The notes: generated by a model from the letters alone, not told the origin. A DNA stretch of 64,000 nt from Hyphomicrobiales bacterium (GCA_900471485.1 UCEU01000011.1:186001-250000); one strand, 5' to 3'. Positions 18,459 through 26,334 are shown, counted from the first letter of the stretch. Program-made: numbers and translations.

Positions 18459-19607
18459 CTTTTCGATGGCCCGAAGCTTCTGAACTTGTGCCGTGCGGCG
18501 CTCGACGGCGGCAATCGCGTTCTCGGCCAAAGGCACCGCGTCGAGTTCGTTCAGGTAGATGGACGTCGTTTGCGGGGACTTGTGTCCCATGGCCTTCTGT
18601 ATCGTGAAAAGATCGGCTTGGCCAAGTGCAAGTTCCGTCGCGAACGTCCGGCGCAAACCGTGCATCGTGTAGCCGCTCGATATGCCCGCATTCCGGCACC
18701 ACACGGACATGCGCAAGGACAGAGAGTCCTCGCTATACGGTTTCCCGCGCGAGCTTTTAAGGATTTCGCCGCCCTTGCTTCGGTCGAGCGCGTTTAAGAC
18801 GGCTTCAAGTTCGGGGCGAACGATCAGGGTCACGAGCGAATTACTCCCGCGCTTGGAGTTCTTTTTCGTCCAAAACTCAATGACTGTGACGACCCGGATT
18901 TCGCCGTTCGCGTCGATATAGCGGTGCGGGCGCAAGTGATCCCAACGGACAGCGGCGACGTCGCTCGCACGGTTGCCAAGAAACCGGGCAAGCGCAAAGC
19001 AGGTCCGGGCGCTGGTGCCGAGCGCATGGAAGGCTTCGAACTGTTCCATGATCTCAATGGGCCACTTGGCTTGCGGCTTGTGCTTCGGAAGCTTCACATT
19101 CTCGATATCGTTTCCAAGGTTACGCAAGGTCAGTTTCTGTTTGACCGCAATGGCGTAAATCTTGCGGATCACTTCCAAGACCTTCTTGCCCTTGTTCGGC
19201 TTCAAGCCTTCGACGAAGTCGCGCATCCACGGCAGGATATCGGCTTCGGGCGTATCGATTTCCAATTCCCCGAACGTGGCCGTCGTCGTCGGCACGACCG
19301 CAGCTTCAAGGAAGGCTTTGGAGTTGGTCTTGTAAGATCGCGTCGTGTTGATGGTGAAGCCGCGCCACTCGTCCGACCGCGTGAAATCGTCATAGACGTC
19401 TTGGAACGTTGGGCGCTTCGGTTGCGGTTTGGCGTCCGTCGGCACCGCGACGAGCAAGCGCAGCTCTTCATAGGCCCGGGCGAACTCTTCGGAGTCCATG
19501 TCAGCCGGAAGCGTCTTTTGGCCAAGTGCCGGGTGACGGAACACCAGCTTGCCGTTGGACAGTTGCCGGACGTTCGGGAAGTTCTCGAATTTCCCCTTAC
19601 GAGCCAT
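18456..19607 (-). CDS. Tyrosine recombinase / phage integrase
   Basis: A 383-residue integrase. The N-terminal part resembles the SAM-like core-binding domain (about residues 65-170). The catalytic domain holds the expected residues: Arg213 (GNRASDVAAVRW), His316 and Arg319 (MHGLRRTFA), His342 (AMGHKS) and nucleophile Tyr351 (SIYLNE). All are intact, so it should be active in site-specific integration and excision. The gene overlaps the upstream XRE gene by 11 nt, and its stop codon lies in the putative att core, placing it at the very edge of the element. Confidence 0.93.
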   Translation of the reverse strand: MARKGKFENFPNVRQLSNGKLVFRHPALGQKTLPADMDSEEFARAYEELRLLVAVPTDAKPQPKRPTFQDVYDDFTRSDEWRGFTINTTRSYKTNSKAFLEAAVVPTTTATFGELEIDTPEADILPWMRDFVEGLKPNKGKKVLEVIRKIYAIAVKQKLTLRNLGNDIENVKLPKHKPQAKWPIEIMEQFEAFHALGTSARTCFALARFLGNRASDVAAVRWDHLRPHRYIDANGEIRVVTVIEFWTKKNSKRGSNSLVTLIVRPELEAVLNALDRSKGGEILKSSRGKPYSEDSLSLRMSVWCRNAGISSGYTMHGLRRTFATELALGQADLFTIQKAMGHKSPQTTSIYLNELDAVPLAENAIAAVERRTAQVQKLRAIEK

Positions 19608-19785
19608 AACGGTGCTCCCATGCTTCGATCGCCAAGATCAGCATTTTCTCGCTCTTGAATTCGCGCCCCTGTTCGATGAACTGCAGCGTTCGAACCGGCA
19701 AGCCAAGTTCCGCCGCCGCCTTGGTTTGCGACAGCCCTGCCCGCTTGCGCCAAGCTTTGATGTGTTCGGGTAAACTGGTTTCCAT
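19597..19785 (-). CDS. Small XRE-family HTH regulator
   Basis: A 62-residue protein consisting of a single Cro/CI-type helix-turn-helix (AWRKRAGLSQTKAAAELGLPVRTLQFIEQG). Its stop overlaps the integrase start by 11 nt, so it is translated from the same transcript. It could repress the element's early genes or act as an excisionase-like directionality factor. Candidate operators are an odd-centred palindrome GAGTA-T-TACTC at 19824-19834 just upstream and the longer palindrome at 19944-19964. Confidence 0.8.
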   Translation of the reverse strand: METSLPEHIKAWRKRAGLSQTKAAAELGLPVRTLQFIEQGREFKSEKMLILAIEAWEHRYGS

Positions 19786-19943
19786 GTCTTCGACTCCTTG
19801 TCTGCATTCTTCATATACCCATGACGAGTATTACTCAAGGCGAGCATGCAAAAGTGTGTCAAAAATCTTCGCTACCAGCGCGAGTTACGCGGCGCGTTAC
19901 AAAGGAAAGTAGGTGCTTGAATTGCTTGGGATTCTTATGGAGT

Positions 19944-19964
19944 TTGTTGCGTGCCACGCAACAA
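19944..19964. promoter_or_regulatory. Perfect 10+1+10 palindrome, likely operator
   Basis: TTGTTGCGTG and CACGCAACAA flank a single central C. It lies in the divergent gap between the XRE/integrase transcript (leftward) and the replication module (rightward), the standard position for a phage-type repressor operator. Confidence 0.55.
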
Positions 19965-20038
19965 GTTCATGAAATGACACGAGTTTTCGGCTCTTGCTAT
20001 CCTCACCGGAAGGCGCAATCGTTGGCCTGTAAATGGAA

Positions 20039-20067
20039 AACCCGCCGAGAGGAAAACTCGGCGGGTT
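20039..20067 (-). terminator. Strong hairpin, possible minus-strand terminator
   Basis: AACCCGCCGAG and CTCGGCGGGTT form an 11-bp stem with a 7-nt loop. On the minus strand it is followed by TTTTCCATTT. It may stop leftward transcription coming from the replication module toward the regulatory region. Confidence 0.45.
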
Positions 20068-20205
20068 GAATTCCGGGGAATGTGCAATCTATGCCGGGAA
20101 ACCATAGTTTGCACCAACCCCAGCGAAGTTTCAACGGGCGATCGGTCAACGGGGATGGTCGCCCTTGCGCAAGGGCACCCGCGTCTTGCGGGTGGTGCAA
20201 TCTAT

Positions 20206-20490
20206 ATGTTCAAACCTGAAAAGGCGCTTACCCACACTCGGACTTTCAAACTGCCGCATGGCTTCACCGTAAGTTTCCGCCTTGGTGCGGACGGTATCGG
20301 CGCGGAATGGACGCCGTTCATGCCGACGAAGCGATCGTTTCAGTCGCTCAAGGCAGCACGACGCTTGTTCGACGCCTATGTCGACGCAAGAACCGATTTT
20401 CTTACCGATCTCGCCACCCTGAACGGTATCAACGTCTTGGTGATCGACCCGGACGAATTCACCGTCGTCAAGCCGGGGGTGCGCCAATGA
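20206..20490 (+). CDS. Hypothetical protein, first gene of replication module
   Basis: A 94-residue protein of unknown function. It starts MFKPEKALTHTRTFKLPHG and has a central helix-rich part (SFQSLKAARRLFDAYVDARTDFL). The frame is open upstream to an ATG at 20080, but the 20206 start is preferred because the upstream stretch is dominated by two hairpins (GCCCTTGCGCAAGGGC at 20161-20176 and ACCCGC/GCGGGT at 20177-20193). Its stop overlaps the start of the ATPase gene by 4 nt (ATGA), so the two are translationally coupled and probably functionally linked in element replication. Confidence 0.6.
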   Translation: MFKPEKALTHTRTFKLPHGFTVSFRLGADGIGAEWTPFMPTKRSFQSLKAARRLFDAYVDARTDFLTDLATLNGINVLVIDPDEFTVVKPGVRQ

Positions 20491-21770
20491 CGCGCGCCAA
20501 CGGACATGGGCCGCACGGCTCCGACAGCAACCGATATTACACACCGCCCAAATTAACTCTCGACGAAGAGGACGAGGCCGAACAGCGGGCCTATGAAAAC
20601 AGAGGCGGCAAGCCCGATCGGGCAAGCGTGAAATCCTACATTCTGCGCGAGGACAAGGTTATCCCGCGCCGCGACTGGATCGCGTCCGGCCTTCTGTTGC
20701 GTGGGTGTGTAACGGCGGTGGTGGCGGCGGGCGCGGCGGGCAAGTCGTCGTTCATGCTGGCGTTGTCGCTCCACCTCGCGGCAGGCAAGAGCTTCGGACG
20801 GTTCAAGATCAAGAAACGGTATCGCGTGGCGATCCTGTCAGTCGAAGAGGACGAGGACGAGCTTAAGCGGCGTATCAATGCCGCCGCTCGCCTGTACGGC
20901 TTCACCCGCGCCGATCTCGACCGGCACTTTTTTATAGTTCGGATCAAAGGCACGCCGACCCTCGCCAAGTCTGACAAGGATGGCAACGTCAAGCCGACCG
21001 CCCTTATTCGCGAGTTGGAACAGTGCCTTTTTCGCGAGACGATCGACGTCGTCATGATCGATCCGCTCGTCGAAGTTTGGGAGGGCGTGGAAAATGACAA
21101 TCTGCAAATGAAAGCGGTGTTGGTTGTCTTCCGTGATCTCGCCCGCCGCATCGGTGGGGCGTGCCTGATCGCGCACCATGCCCGCAAGGGATTGGTGACA
21201 CCCGGCGACGCGGACGCCGCCCGGGGTGGCGGTGCCCTCGTCAACGGTGCCCGCTTTTCCTTCACCCTGACACCCATGACGGAGGACGAGGCCAAAGAGC
21301 TGAAACTCCCGGACACGGAAACCATGCGCCGGAATTATGCCCGCCTGACGTCCGCGAAGGTCAACTATGTGCCGAAAGCCGAGAAAGGCGATTGGTTCGA
21401 ATGGCACAATATGCAGCTCGACAATGGCGACGACGACGAGGCGGGCGATTTCGTCGGCGTGCTCGCGCCATGGATTAGGGAGCAACCCCGGGCCGGTGCG
21501 GATATCGGCAAGGCCGACAAAGCCAAGCGGGTGTTTCTGGATTTGCTACGTCTCCACCTGCAGCGCGATATCAACGTCTCGGCAAATCCGCAGGCCAAGA
21601 ACTTCGCGCCGCTTATCTTCGCGGCTCACCCGAAAAGCGAGAATTGCGGGAAGAGAGCTTTCGCCGAAGCGATGGAAATATTGCTGGATGACGAGGCGAT
21701 CACCCCCGCCACCTACACCGCTCACGGCAAAAAATACACACGCTTAGAAGTGGTAAAAAACACCAAATAG
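20487..21770 (+). CDS. RepA-like AAA/RecA-fold ATPase (replication helicase candidate)
   Basis: A 427-residue ATPase. A Walker A motif (VVAAGAAGKSSFML, Gly-Lys-Ser at 85-87) and a Walker B motif (VVMIDPLVEV, Asp192) match the AAA_25 / RSF1010 RepA group of hexameric DNA helicases found in plasmids and phages. A sensor-like region LIAHHARKG follows. The C-terminal 100 residues may be a winged-helix DNA-binding part. It is coupled to the upstream small gene. It suggests that the element, once excised, can replicate independently of the chromosome. No primase or initiator with a known origin is seen beside it. Confidence 0.82.
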   Translation: MTRANGHGPHGSDSNRYYTPPKLTLDEEDEAEQRAYENRGGKPDRASVKSYILREDKVIPRRDWIASGLLLRGCVTAVVAAGAAGKSSFMLALSLHLAAGKSFGRFKIKKRYRVAILSVEEDEDELKRRINAAARLYGFTRADLDRHFFIVRIKGTPTLAKSDKDGNVKPTALIRELEQCLFRETIDVVMIDPLVEVWEGVENDNLQMKAVLVVFRDLARRIGGACLIAHHARKGLVTPGDADAARGGGALVNGARFSFTLTPMTEDEAKELKLPDTETMRRNYARLTSAKVNYVPKAEKGDWFEWHNMQLDNGDDDEAGDFVGVLAPWIREQPRAGADIGKADKAKRVFLDLLRLHLQRDINVSANPQAKNFAPLIFAAHPKSENCGKRAFAEAMEILLDDEAITPATYTAHGKKYTRLEVVKNTK

Positions 21771-21858
21771 TTGACGGCAGTATCACTTCGCGCATGTTAC
21801 GGCAGGTTGGCATGAAACGTAATGAAAACAGTAACTTAGTTTTCGCGCGCATCACACC

Positions 21859-21904
21859 CTATACCTAAAGGTATAGAAGGCGGGCTCTTCCGAGCCGCCC
21901 GCCT
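21859..21904 (+). terminator. Palindrome plus imperfect terminator after the ATPase gene
   Basis: CTATACCT and AGGTATAG (21859-21876) form an 8-bp-arm palindrome with an AA centre. A second, GC-rich imperfect stem (AAGGCGGGCTC with GAGCCGCCCGCCTT) follows directly and is trailed by CCTTTGAT. The second hairpin probably ends the rightward replication transcript. Confidence 0.45.
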
Positions 21905-21941
21905 TCCTTTGATCGGCAAGGGTGGATCGCGGCGGACTGGA

Positions 21942-22232
21942 TTAGAGGGAAAGGAAATGCAGGATTTGCGGCCCCGCCATGATGATCAACAGCGCCACGA
22001 TTATCCAGAGCGCCCGGTTGATCGATTTGAGAATGATACTGATCCCGACGAGGTTCGTATTCGTCGTGTAGGCCGAACTGCCGCTTTCGCGCTCGTCGCG
22101 AAGGTAGCGGCGGTGATGGTCGGTTTGCTCGGCGGAACCAACGCTATCCTCGTGCTTCTTGGCCGGGTTGGCAAAAAGGCCGTAGCTCGCCGCCATGACC
22201 GCGACTATCCAAACTATGAATTCCGGCTTCAT
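21942..22232 (-). CDS. Small two-helix membrane protein
   Basis: A 96-residue protein with one hydrophobic helix at each end (about residues 4-22, EFIVWIVAVMAASYGLFA, and about 73-91, LWIIVALLIIMAGPQI) and a charged middle (HHRRYLRDERESG). The ATG at 22232 has a good ribosome binding site (GAGGGG). The topology would fit a holin-like or superinfection-type phage membrane protein, but nothing specific is conserved enough to claim this. It runs leftward, opposite to the structural genes. Confidence 0.55.
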   Translation of the reverse strand: MKPEFIVWIVAVMAASYGLFANPAKKHEDSVGSAEQTDHHRRYLRDERESGSSAYTTNTNLVGISIILKSINRALWIIVALLIIMAGPQILHFLSL

Positions 22233-22304
22233 GTCGCCCCTCGTTCGCTTTGGCGCGATCATGCACAAGCGAGGTTAATGGGTTGTCCAAGACGTAGGCA
22301 AAAA

Positions 22305-22339
22305 CGACTCATGAGTCGCATTTGTGATCCCCACAAATG
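22305..22339. repeat. Double palindrome with att-like ATTTGTGA motif
   Basis: CGACTCATGAGTCG (22305-22318) is a perfect palindrome. It abuts CATTTGTG-ATCCC-CACAAATG (22319-22339), an 8-bp inverted repeat. Both halves contain pieces of the att core (GACTC and ATTTGTGA), so this may be an integrase arm site or a relic of an earlier junction. Confidence 0.4.
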
Positions 22340-22612
22340 GGGAATGAAATCCCGACGCAACGGGTCGCCGACGCCCGCGCGATCCTGCAGTTTCTCCCCG
22401 ATGACGTCGAAGCGATAGAAGACGAGGCGAACCGCAAGCGCAGCGAGGCGGCAAAGGCCGGGAAGGTTGGTAAAGCGTCCAAGAAAATTAGTGGTGCCAC
22501 AAGTAGTGGCAGCACTAAAGCAAAGCCAGATCACAAAGGGGCGGACGCCCTCGCCGCCGCGAGCAAGACCAATCGCGGTTCGCGATCGCGCATAAGTCGG
22601 CGCATGGTGTAA
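22337..22612 (+). CDS. Hypothetical Lys/Ala-rich protein, possibly a truncated DNA-binding protein
   Basis: A 91-residue open frame. The N-terminal TQRVADARAILQFLPDDVEAI and the later GADALAAASKTNRG resemble parts of phage or plasmid proteins related to ParB-type HTH proteins, but the tail turns into a basic, low-complexity stretch (SRSRISRRMV). A second protein-like frame runs on the opposite strand over its 3' end, so one or both may be decayed. Function unknown. Confidence 0.35.
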   Translation: MGNEIPTQRVADARAILQFLPDDVEAIEDEANRKRSEAAKAGKVGKASKKISGATSSGSTKAKPDHKGADALAAASKTNRGSRSRISRRMV

Positions 22613-22716
22613 GCCGCGCCCCTGTCGTCGCTGGAAAAGGTTACATTGTCACCATTTCCGCTAGGCCTGCCACGCTTGCCGAGTGGCTGCAGGCCCACCG
22701 TCGCGCCCTTGCGCAA
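22531..22716 (-). pseudogene. Possible remnant of a phage/plasmid DNA-binding protein
   Basis: The minus-strand translation holds GKRGRPSGNGDNVTF followed by RGAAYTMRRLMRDRE. This strongly recalls the G-R-P...DNVTF...AYTLRRL.RDRPDL motif of a widespread phage/plasmid protein type. The expected continuation after RDR is lost in this frame, there is an in-frame stop just upstream (22729-22734 area), and only a TTG start is available. It overlaps the + strand frame at 22337-22612. I read it as a decayed fragment, with low certainty. Confidence 0.3.
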
Positions 22717-22834
22717 TCGGGCGACGATCTCGGCATATCACCAGCCGGTGACACATAGCGCCGATCGTGGCAAAGTGGCCTTCCGAACCCGGCATGTCCG
22801 CCATCGATCCACCCCCGAATTTTTAGGGGGACGC

Positions 22835-23131
22835 ATGCAAACCGTGATCTCACTCGACGACCGACGCCGCGATCGGTTCGCGACCTTCGATATCACCTTC
22901 GCGGACGGCTCGACGCATGAGGCAAGCTTGACCGTTCACGGCCTCACCCCCGGCCCCGGCGAACCCGACGCCGATTTCATCCGCCGGATCGTGATCAAGT
23001 CCCAACTGTGGATCGACGGCGTCGCGATCGCGCCCCGCCTTTCGCACATGAGCGACGGCGAGGTGATCGCCATTGCGTGGGCGATCGCCAACACCTACCG
23101 CGAACCAAAGGGCGACCAGCATGGCCACTGA
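22835..23131 (+). CDS. Hypothetical protein upstream of tape measure (possible tail assembly factor)
   Basis: A 98-residue acidic protein starting at an ATG with a very strong AGGGGG ribosome binding site. Its 3' end overlaps the tape measure start by 11 nt. In siphophages the gene immediately before the tape measure is usually the tail assembly chaperone, and its position here fits that role. There is no frameshifted second product evident. The sequence (ATFDITFADGSTHEASLTVHG ... DGEVIAIAWAIA) matches no family I can name. Its Shine-Dalgarno sequence sits in a hairpin with CCCCC at 22812-22816. Confidence 0.6.
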   Translation: MQTVISLDDRRRDRFATFDITFADGSTHEASLTVHGLTPGPGEPDADFIRRIVIKSQLWIDGVAIAPRLSHMSDGEVIAIAWAIANTYREPKGDQHGH

Positions 23132-25556
23132 CACCGATGACCTGATCCTTTCGATCTCGGCGGATACCCGCCAAATCCGCAGCGCCTTGAAGCAGCTCGG
23201 GCAGGACTCGAAAAACACCGCCAAGGGCATCGAGTCGTCGTTCAACAACATCAAGACCGGCAATTTCGGCACCGACCTTTCGAAGAACCTGAAAGCGGCG
23301 CAGAACGACGCCAAGGTGTTGTCGTTCCAGATCAACGACGTCGTGACGGGCCTGCTATCGGGCGGCAAGGCGAGCCAAGTGTTCGCGCAACAGGCCGGAC
23401 AGATCAGCCAGTCGTTCAACGGTCGCGGCCTCGTCGGCTCGGCGCAGTTGCTCGGCCAATCCATCATGTCGATGATCAACCCGATCAATCTCGCGATCGC
23501 CGCCTTCGGCCTCGCCACCGTCGCGGCGGGGAAGTATTTCAGCGAGACGAAGGACGGATCGGCGGAAACCCGCAAGGAACTGCAATCGCAGCTCGCCGCG
23601 ATCGACGCCGTCGTTCAGCGTTGGGGCACCGCCGTTCCCGAACTCGCCAAGATCGCCGCCCAAACCAAGGCGACGCTTGAAGGCATGGATTTGTCGGACG
23701 CCACGCAAACCGCCGTGGAACAGCAGTTCAAGGCGCTGAAAGACGGGTTCGCCGATATCCAGACACTCGCCGCTGGCGTCACCCGCGATATGCAGGACTT
23801 GGGCGAAGTCGACCTATCCGACCAGTTGAACGCCGATCTCAAGAGCCTGAAAGAGCGGCTGGACGAGAACAAGGCCAGCGGCGCGGACGTGCAAAAGGTT
23901 CTCGACGATCTCAAGAAATCGTCGCTCGACGCCGCCAATCCCGGTGTCGCCGATCTCGTCGCCAAGCTCGGCGAGGTGATCCCGGCCTTCGACAAGGCGG
24001 CAAAGGCGGCGGGGAACCTCAACGATCAGGCGTTGCGGCTTTTGCACACGCTGAACGGCTTCGACAACATGGGGCCGTTCAACCTGCAGCTCCCGGACCT
24101 TCACCAGTTGGCGCCGCCGACGAGCGAGGAAATCGGGCTTGGCTTCGCCCGCAACGACGCCGCCGATCTCAAGGCCGCAGCCGCCGACGTCAGCCAAGCG
24201 GCGGTGCAGTTCATCCAAGCCCGGGAAAGCTTCACCGCCGTCGCCCGCAAGGATAACGACGGCAAGTTCCGCGTCGGCTGGTGGTCGGACACGATCCGCG
24301 ACGAGGCGGGCAATGTGAAGCGTGTCACCGAAGGCATGACGACGACATTGGCGGACGCGAACCGCGATCTCGTCGCCCGCATCGCCGAAGGGCAAGAACA
24401 GATCAAGCGGGCGATCGGATCGGACGTTTGGGCCTCGCTCGACGAGAACCAGAAAGCCGCCCTGGACTCGATCGCGTACAATTACGGCACCCTGCCCGAT
24501 CGGATCGTGAAGGCGTTCAACGAGGGCGGCGGGCGTGAGAAGATCGCAAAGGCGATTTCCGATCTCGGCACCGATAACGGCGGCATCAACGCCAAGCGCC
24601 GCGACATGGAGGCGAAGCTTTTCGGCGGGCAGGATTACACGTCCGGGCTCAAGGCGCAGTCGGTGACCCTCGACGACATATTGGCCAAGAGCCAACGGCA
24701 AATCGATCTCCTGACGGCGCAGAAGGAAGCCTATGAGTCGACCGCCCAAGGGGCGAACGATTACGGCTATGCGCTCGCCTATGCCGAAGAGCGCCAACGG
24801 TTGCTGAACGAAGCCGCCGAACACGGGATTACCCTTTCGCCCGACCAGATCGCGGCGATCGAAGGCGTCGCGTCCGCCTATGCGCGGCAGACGGCGAGCG
24901 TAAACGAGCTGAAAGACGCCCAAAGCCAGCACGCCAAGACGACGCAGGACGCCCGCAAGGAACAGCAGGAATTCGCGCGGCAGATAACCGGCGTCGCGCA
25001 ATCCGCCGTCTCCGGGCTGGTGAACGATCTCCGCAATGGTGTCTCGGCTGGCGAGGTGTTCCGCAACATGCTGGACCGGGTGGTCGACGGGCTGTTGAAC
25101 ATGGCCGTGCAATCGCTGTTCTCCGAAAAGGCGCTCGGCGGATTGATCGGGCAACTCTTCGGCTTCGGTGGTGGCGGACAGCTCGGCATTGCCAAGGCGG
25201 GCGGGATCGGCCTGTATCATACCGGTGGCGTCGCCGGGTCGCCCTCGTCGCGGCGGACGGGTGTTTCGCCTTCCGTCTTCCTTGGGGCCGAACGCTATCA
25301 CTCGGGCGGTGTCGCCGGACTGCAGGCGGGTGAAGTCCCGGCGATCCTGCAGAAAGGCGAGATCATCGTTCCCCGGCTGGCAGCGGCCAACGCCAGCAGC
25401 TCGACGAACAACAATTCGGTGTCGTTCAGCGTCAATGCGGGCGGCAACGCCAGTTCGGACGATCTCAAGCAATTCGCGGTGATCATGAAGAAACAGGCCG
25501 AACAGTTGCTTGTCAGCGAACAGCGGCCCGGTGGCCTGCTCAATCGGAGGCGCTGA
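23121..25556 (+). CDS. Phage tail tape measure protein with embedded lysozyme-like domain
   Basis: An 811-residue tape measure protein of the lambda-type (TMP_2) group. The N-terminal region has the family hallmark ISQSFNGRGLVGSAQLL followed by a hydrophobic segment (SIMSMINPINLAIAAFG). Long helical stretches follow. Residues about 360-500 form a GH24-type lysozyme-like domain: Glu369 and Asp378 keep the E-x8-D spacing of T4-like lysozymes, but Arg384 stands where Thr is usual; AYNYGTLPDRIVKAF is conserved. The C-terminus has FHTGGV-like repeats (YHTGGVAG, YHSGGVAGL) and LQKGEIIVPR typical of this family. It sets tail length and may cut peptidoglycan during DNA entry. Confidence 0.9.
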   Translation: MATDTDDLILSISADTRQIRSALKQLGQDSKNTAKGIESSFNNIKTGNFGTDLSKNLKAAQNDAKVLSFQINDVVTGLLSGGKASQVFAQQAGQISQSFNGRGLVGSAQLLGQSIMSMINPINLAIAAFGLATVAAGKYFSETKDGSAETRKELQSQLAAIDAVVQRWGTAVPELAKIAAQTKATLEGMDLSDATQTAVEQQFKALKDGFADIQTLAAGVTRDMQDLGEVDLSDQLNADLKSLKERLDENKASGADVQKVLDDLKKSSLDAANPGVADLVAKLGEVIPAFDKAAKAAGNLNDQALRLLHTLNGFDNMGPFNLQLPDLHQLAPPTSEEIGLGFARNDAADLKAAAADVSQAAVQFIQARESFTAVARKDNDGKFRVGWWSDTIRDEAGNVKRVTEGMTTTLADANRDLVARIAEGQEQIKRAIGSDVWASLDENQKAALDSIAYNYGTLPDRIVKAFNEGGGREKIAKAISDLGTDNGGINAKRRDMEAKLFGGQDYTSGLKAQSVTLDDILAKSQRQIDLLTAQKEAYESTAQGANDYGYALAYAEERQRLLNEAAEHGITLSPDQIAAIEGVASAYARQTASVNELKDAQSQHAKTTQDARKEQQEFARQITGVAQSAVSGLVNDLRNGVSAGEVFRNMLDRVVDGLLNMAVQSLFSEKALGGLIGQLFGFGGGGQLGIAKAGGIGLYHTGGVAGSPSSRRTGVSPSVFLGAERYHSGGVAGLQAGEVPAILQKGEIIVPRLAAANASSSTNNNSVSFSVNAGGNASSDDLKQFAVIMKKQAEQLLVSEQRPGGLLNRRR

Positions 25557-25557
25557 C

Positions 25558-25740
25558 ATGGACGAGCTGACAGCCGCCGAGATCGCCGAAGCCCTCGTTC
25601 GTTCCGATCTCCCCGTCGACGAGCAAACCCGCGCCATGCGCGAATGGTGCAAGCATGGTGGCCGTGGTCATGTCGGGCATTGCATGCGGACATACATGCT
25701 TGCCCGCCGTCTCTTGCGGGATGAAAGGCTATCGGCATGA
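25558..25740 (+). CDS. Small hypothetical protein after tape measure
   Basis: A 60-residue protein starting one base after the tape measure stop, with GGAGG at ideal spacing. The sequence (MDELTAAEIAEALVRSDLP ... HCMRTYMLARRLLRDERL) is mostly helical with two closely spaced Cys/His positions (WCKHGGRGHVGHC) that could bind a metal. No family was recognised. It is operonic with the tape measure gene and overlaps the next gene by 4 nt. Confidence 0.65.
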   Translation: MDELTAAEIAEALVRSDLPVDEQTRAMREWCKHGGRGHVGHCMRTYMLARRLLRDERLSA

Positions 25741-26024
25741 GGACGAGGACGGGAACCCAATCGATCCAGCGCACGACGAACGCCGACAGGCGGGAACCGC
25801 AAAGCTTTGCCACCCTTCGACAAGCCGAGCTGCAGCGTGCGGTTCAGGCCGTGCTTGATCGCTACCCCGGCGACAAGGGAATGCAGGACCGGGCGTTGCG
25901 CATGATGGCCCAACGCGATTGCGTCGATCCCTCGACGTTGCTCAATGCGCGCGACGTGCTGGTGAACATTCACAAGATGACGATCAAGCCGATCGGCTTC
26001 TACACCGCGAAGCATGACCGGTGA
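25737..26024 (+). CDS. Hypothetical helical protein in tape-measure operon
   Basis: A 95-residue basic protein whose ATG overlaps the previous stop (ATGA). The main body is helical (LRQAELQRAVQAVLDRYPGD ... LLNARDVLVNIHKMT). No domain was recognised. It is tightly coupled on both sides, so it probably belongs to the same structural or morphogenetic transcript. Confidence 0.6.
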   Translation: MRTRTGTQSIQRTTNADRREPQSFATLRQAELQRAVQAVLDRYPGDKGMQDRALRMMAQRDCVDPSTLLNARDVLVNIHKMTIKPIGFYTAKHDR

Positions 26025-26098
26025 CCGCGTGCTTCCTTCTCATGACGCTGGCGATCGTGGTGGCGTCCGTCGCCCTCATCCTCATAGTAAGGCCGTGA
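26021..26098 (+). CDS. 25-residue single-helix membrane microprotein
   Basis: GTG at 26021 overlaps the previous stop as GTGA, giving a 25-codon frame that is almost entirely one transmembrane helix (CFLLMTLAIVVASVALILIV) ending in RP. Coupled starts of this type are common for small phage membrane proteins, and its size and composition would also fit a regulatory or holin-accessory peptide. It is too short for family recognition; the coupling and the composition are the only support. Confidence 0.45.
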   Translation: MTACFLLMTLAIVVASVALILIVRP

Positions 26099-26148
26099 CA
26101 TAAGTTTTAGTTGTGATACTATTGGGCATTCAACCAAGGGGTTCGACT

Positions 26149-26334
26149 ATGGACAGTGCGGACGTCTTGAAGAGGCTCGATGAGCGAATTGCTTTCCATC
26201 AGGCGAAGATAGCCGAGCTTGAATGTTCCCCTTTCGCCACGGACGATATCGAGTTGCAGCGGCACCAGCGCGTCAAGTCGATCCAACAACAGTTGCGCGC
26301 AATGCTAGCGCGCGACCTTCACCTGTTCAATTAG
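26149..26334 (+). CDS. Small coiled-coil hypothetical protein
   Basis: A 61-residue, strongly helical protein (VLKRLDERIAFHQAKIAELE ... HQRVKSIQQQLRAMLARDLHLF) predicted to form a coiled coil. The ATG at 26149 has an AAGGGG ribosome binding site. It is the last rightward small gene before a 285-bp stretch without a gene. Function unknown. Confidence 0.6.
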   Translation: MDSADVLKRLDERIAFHQAKIAELECSPFATDDIELQRHQRVKSIQQQLRAMLARDLHLFN

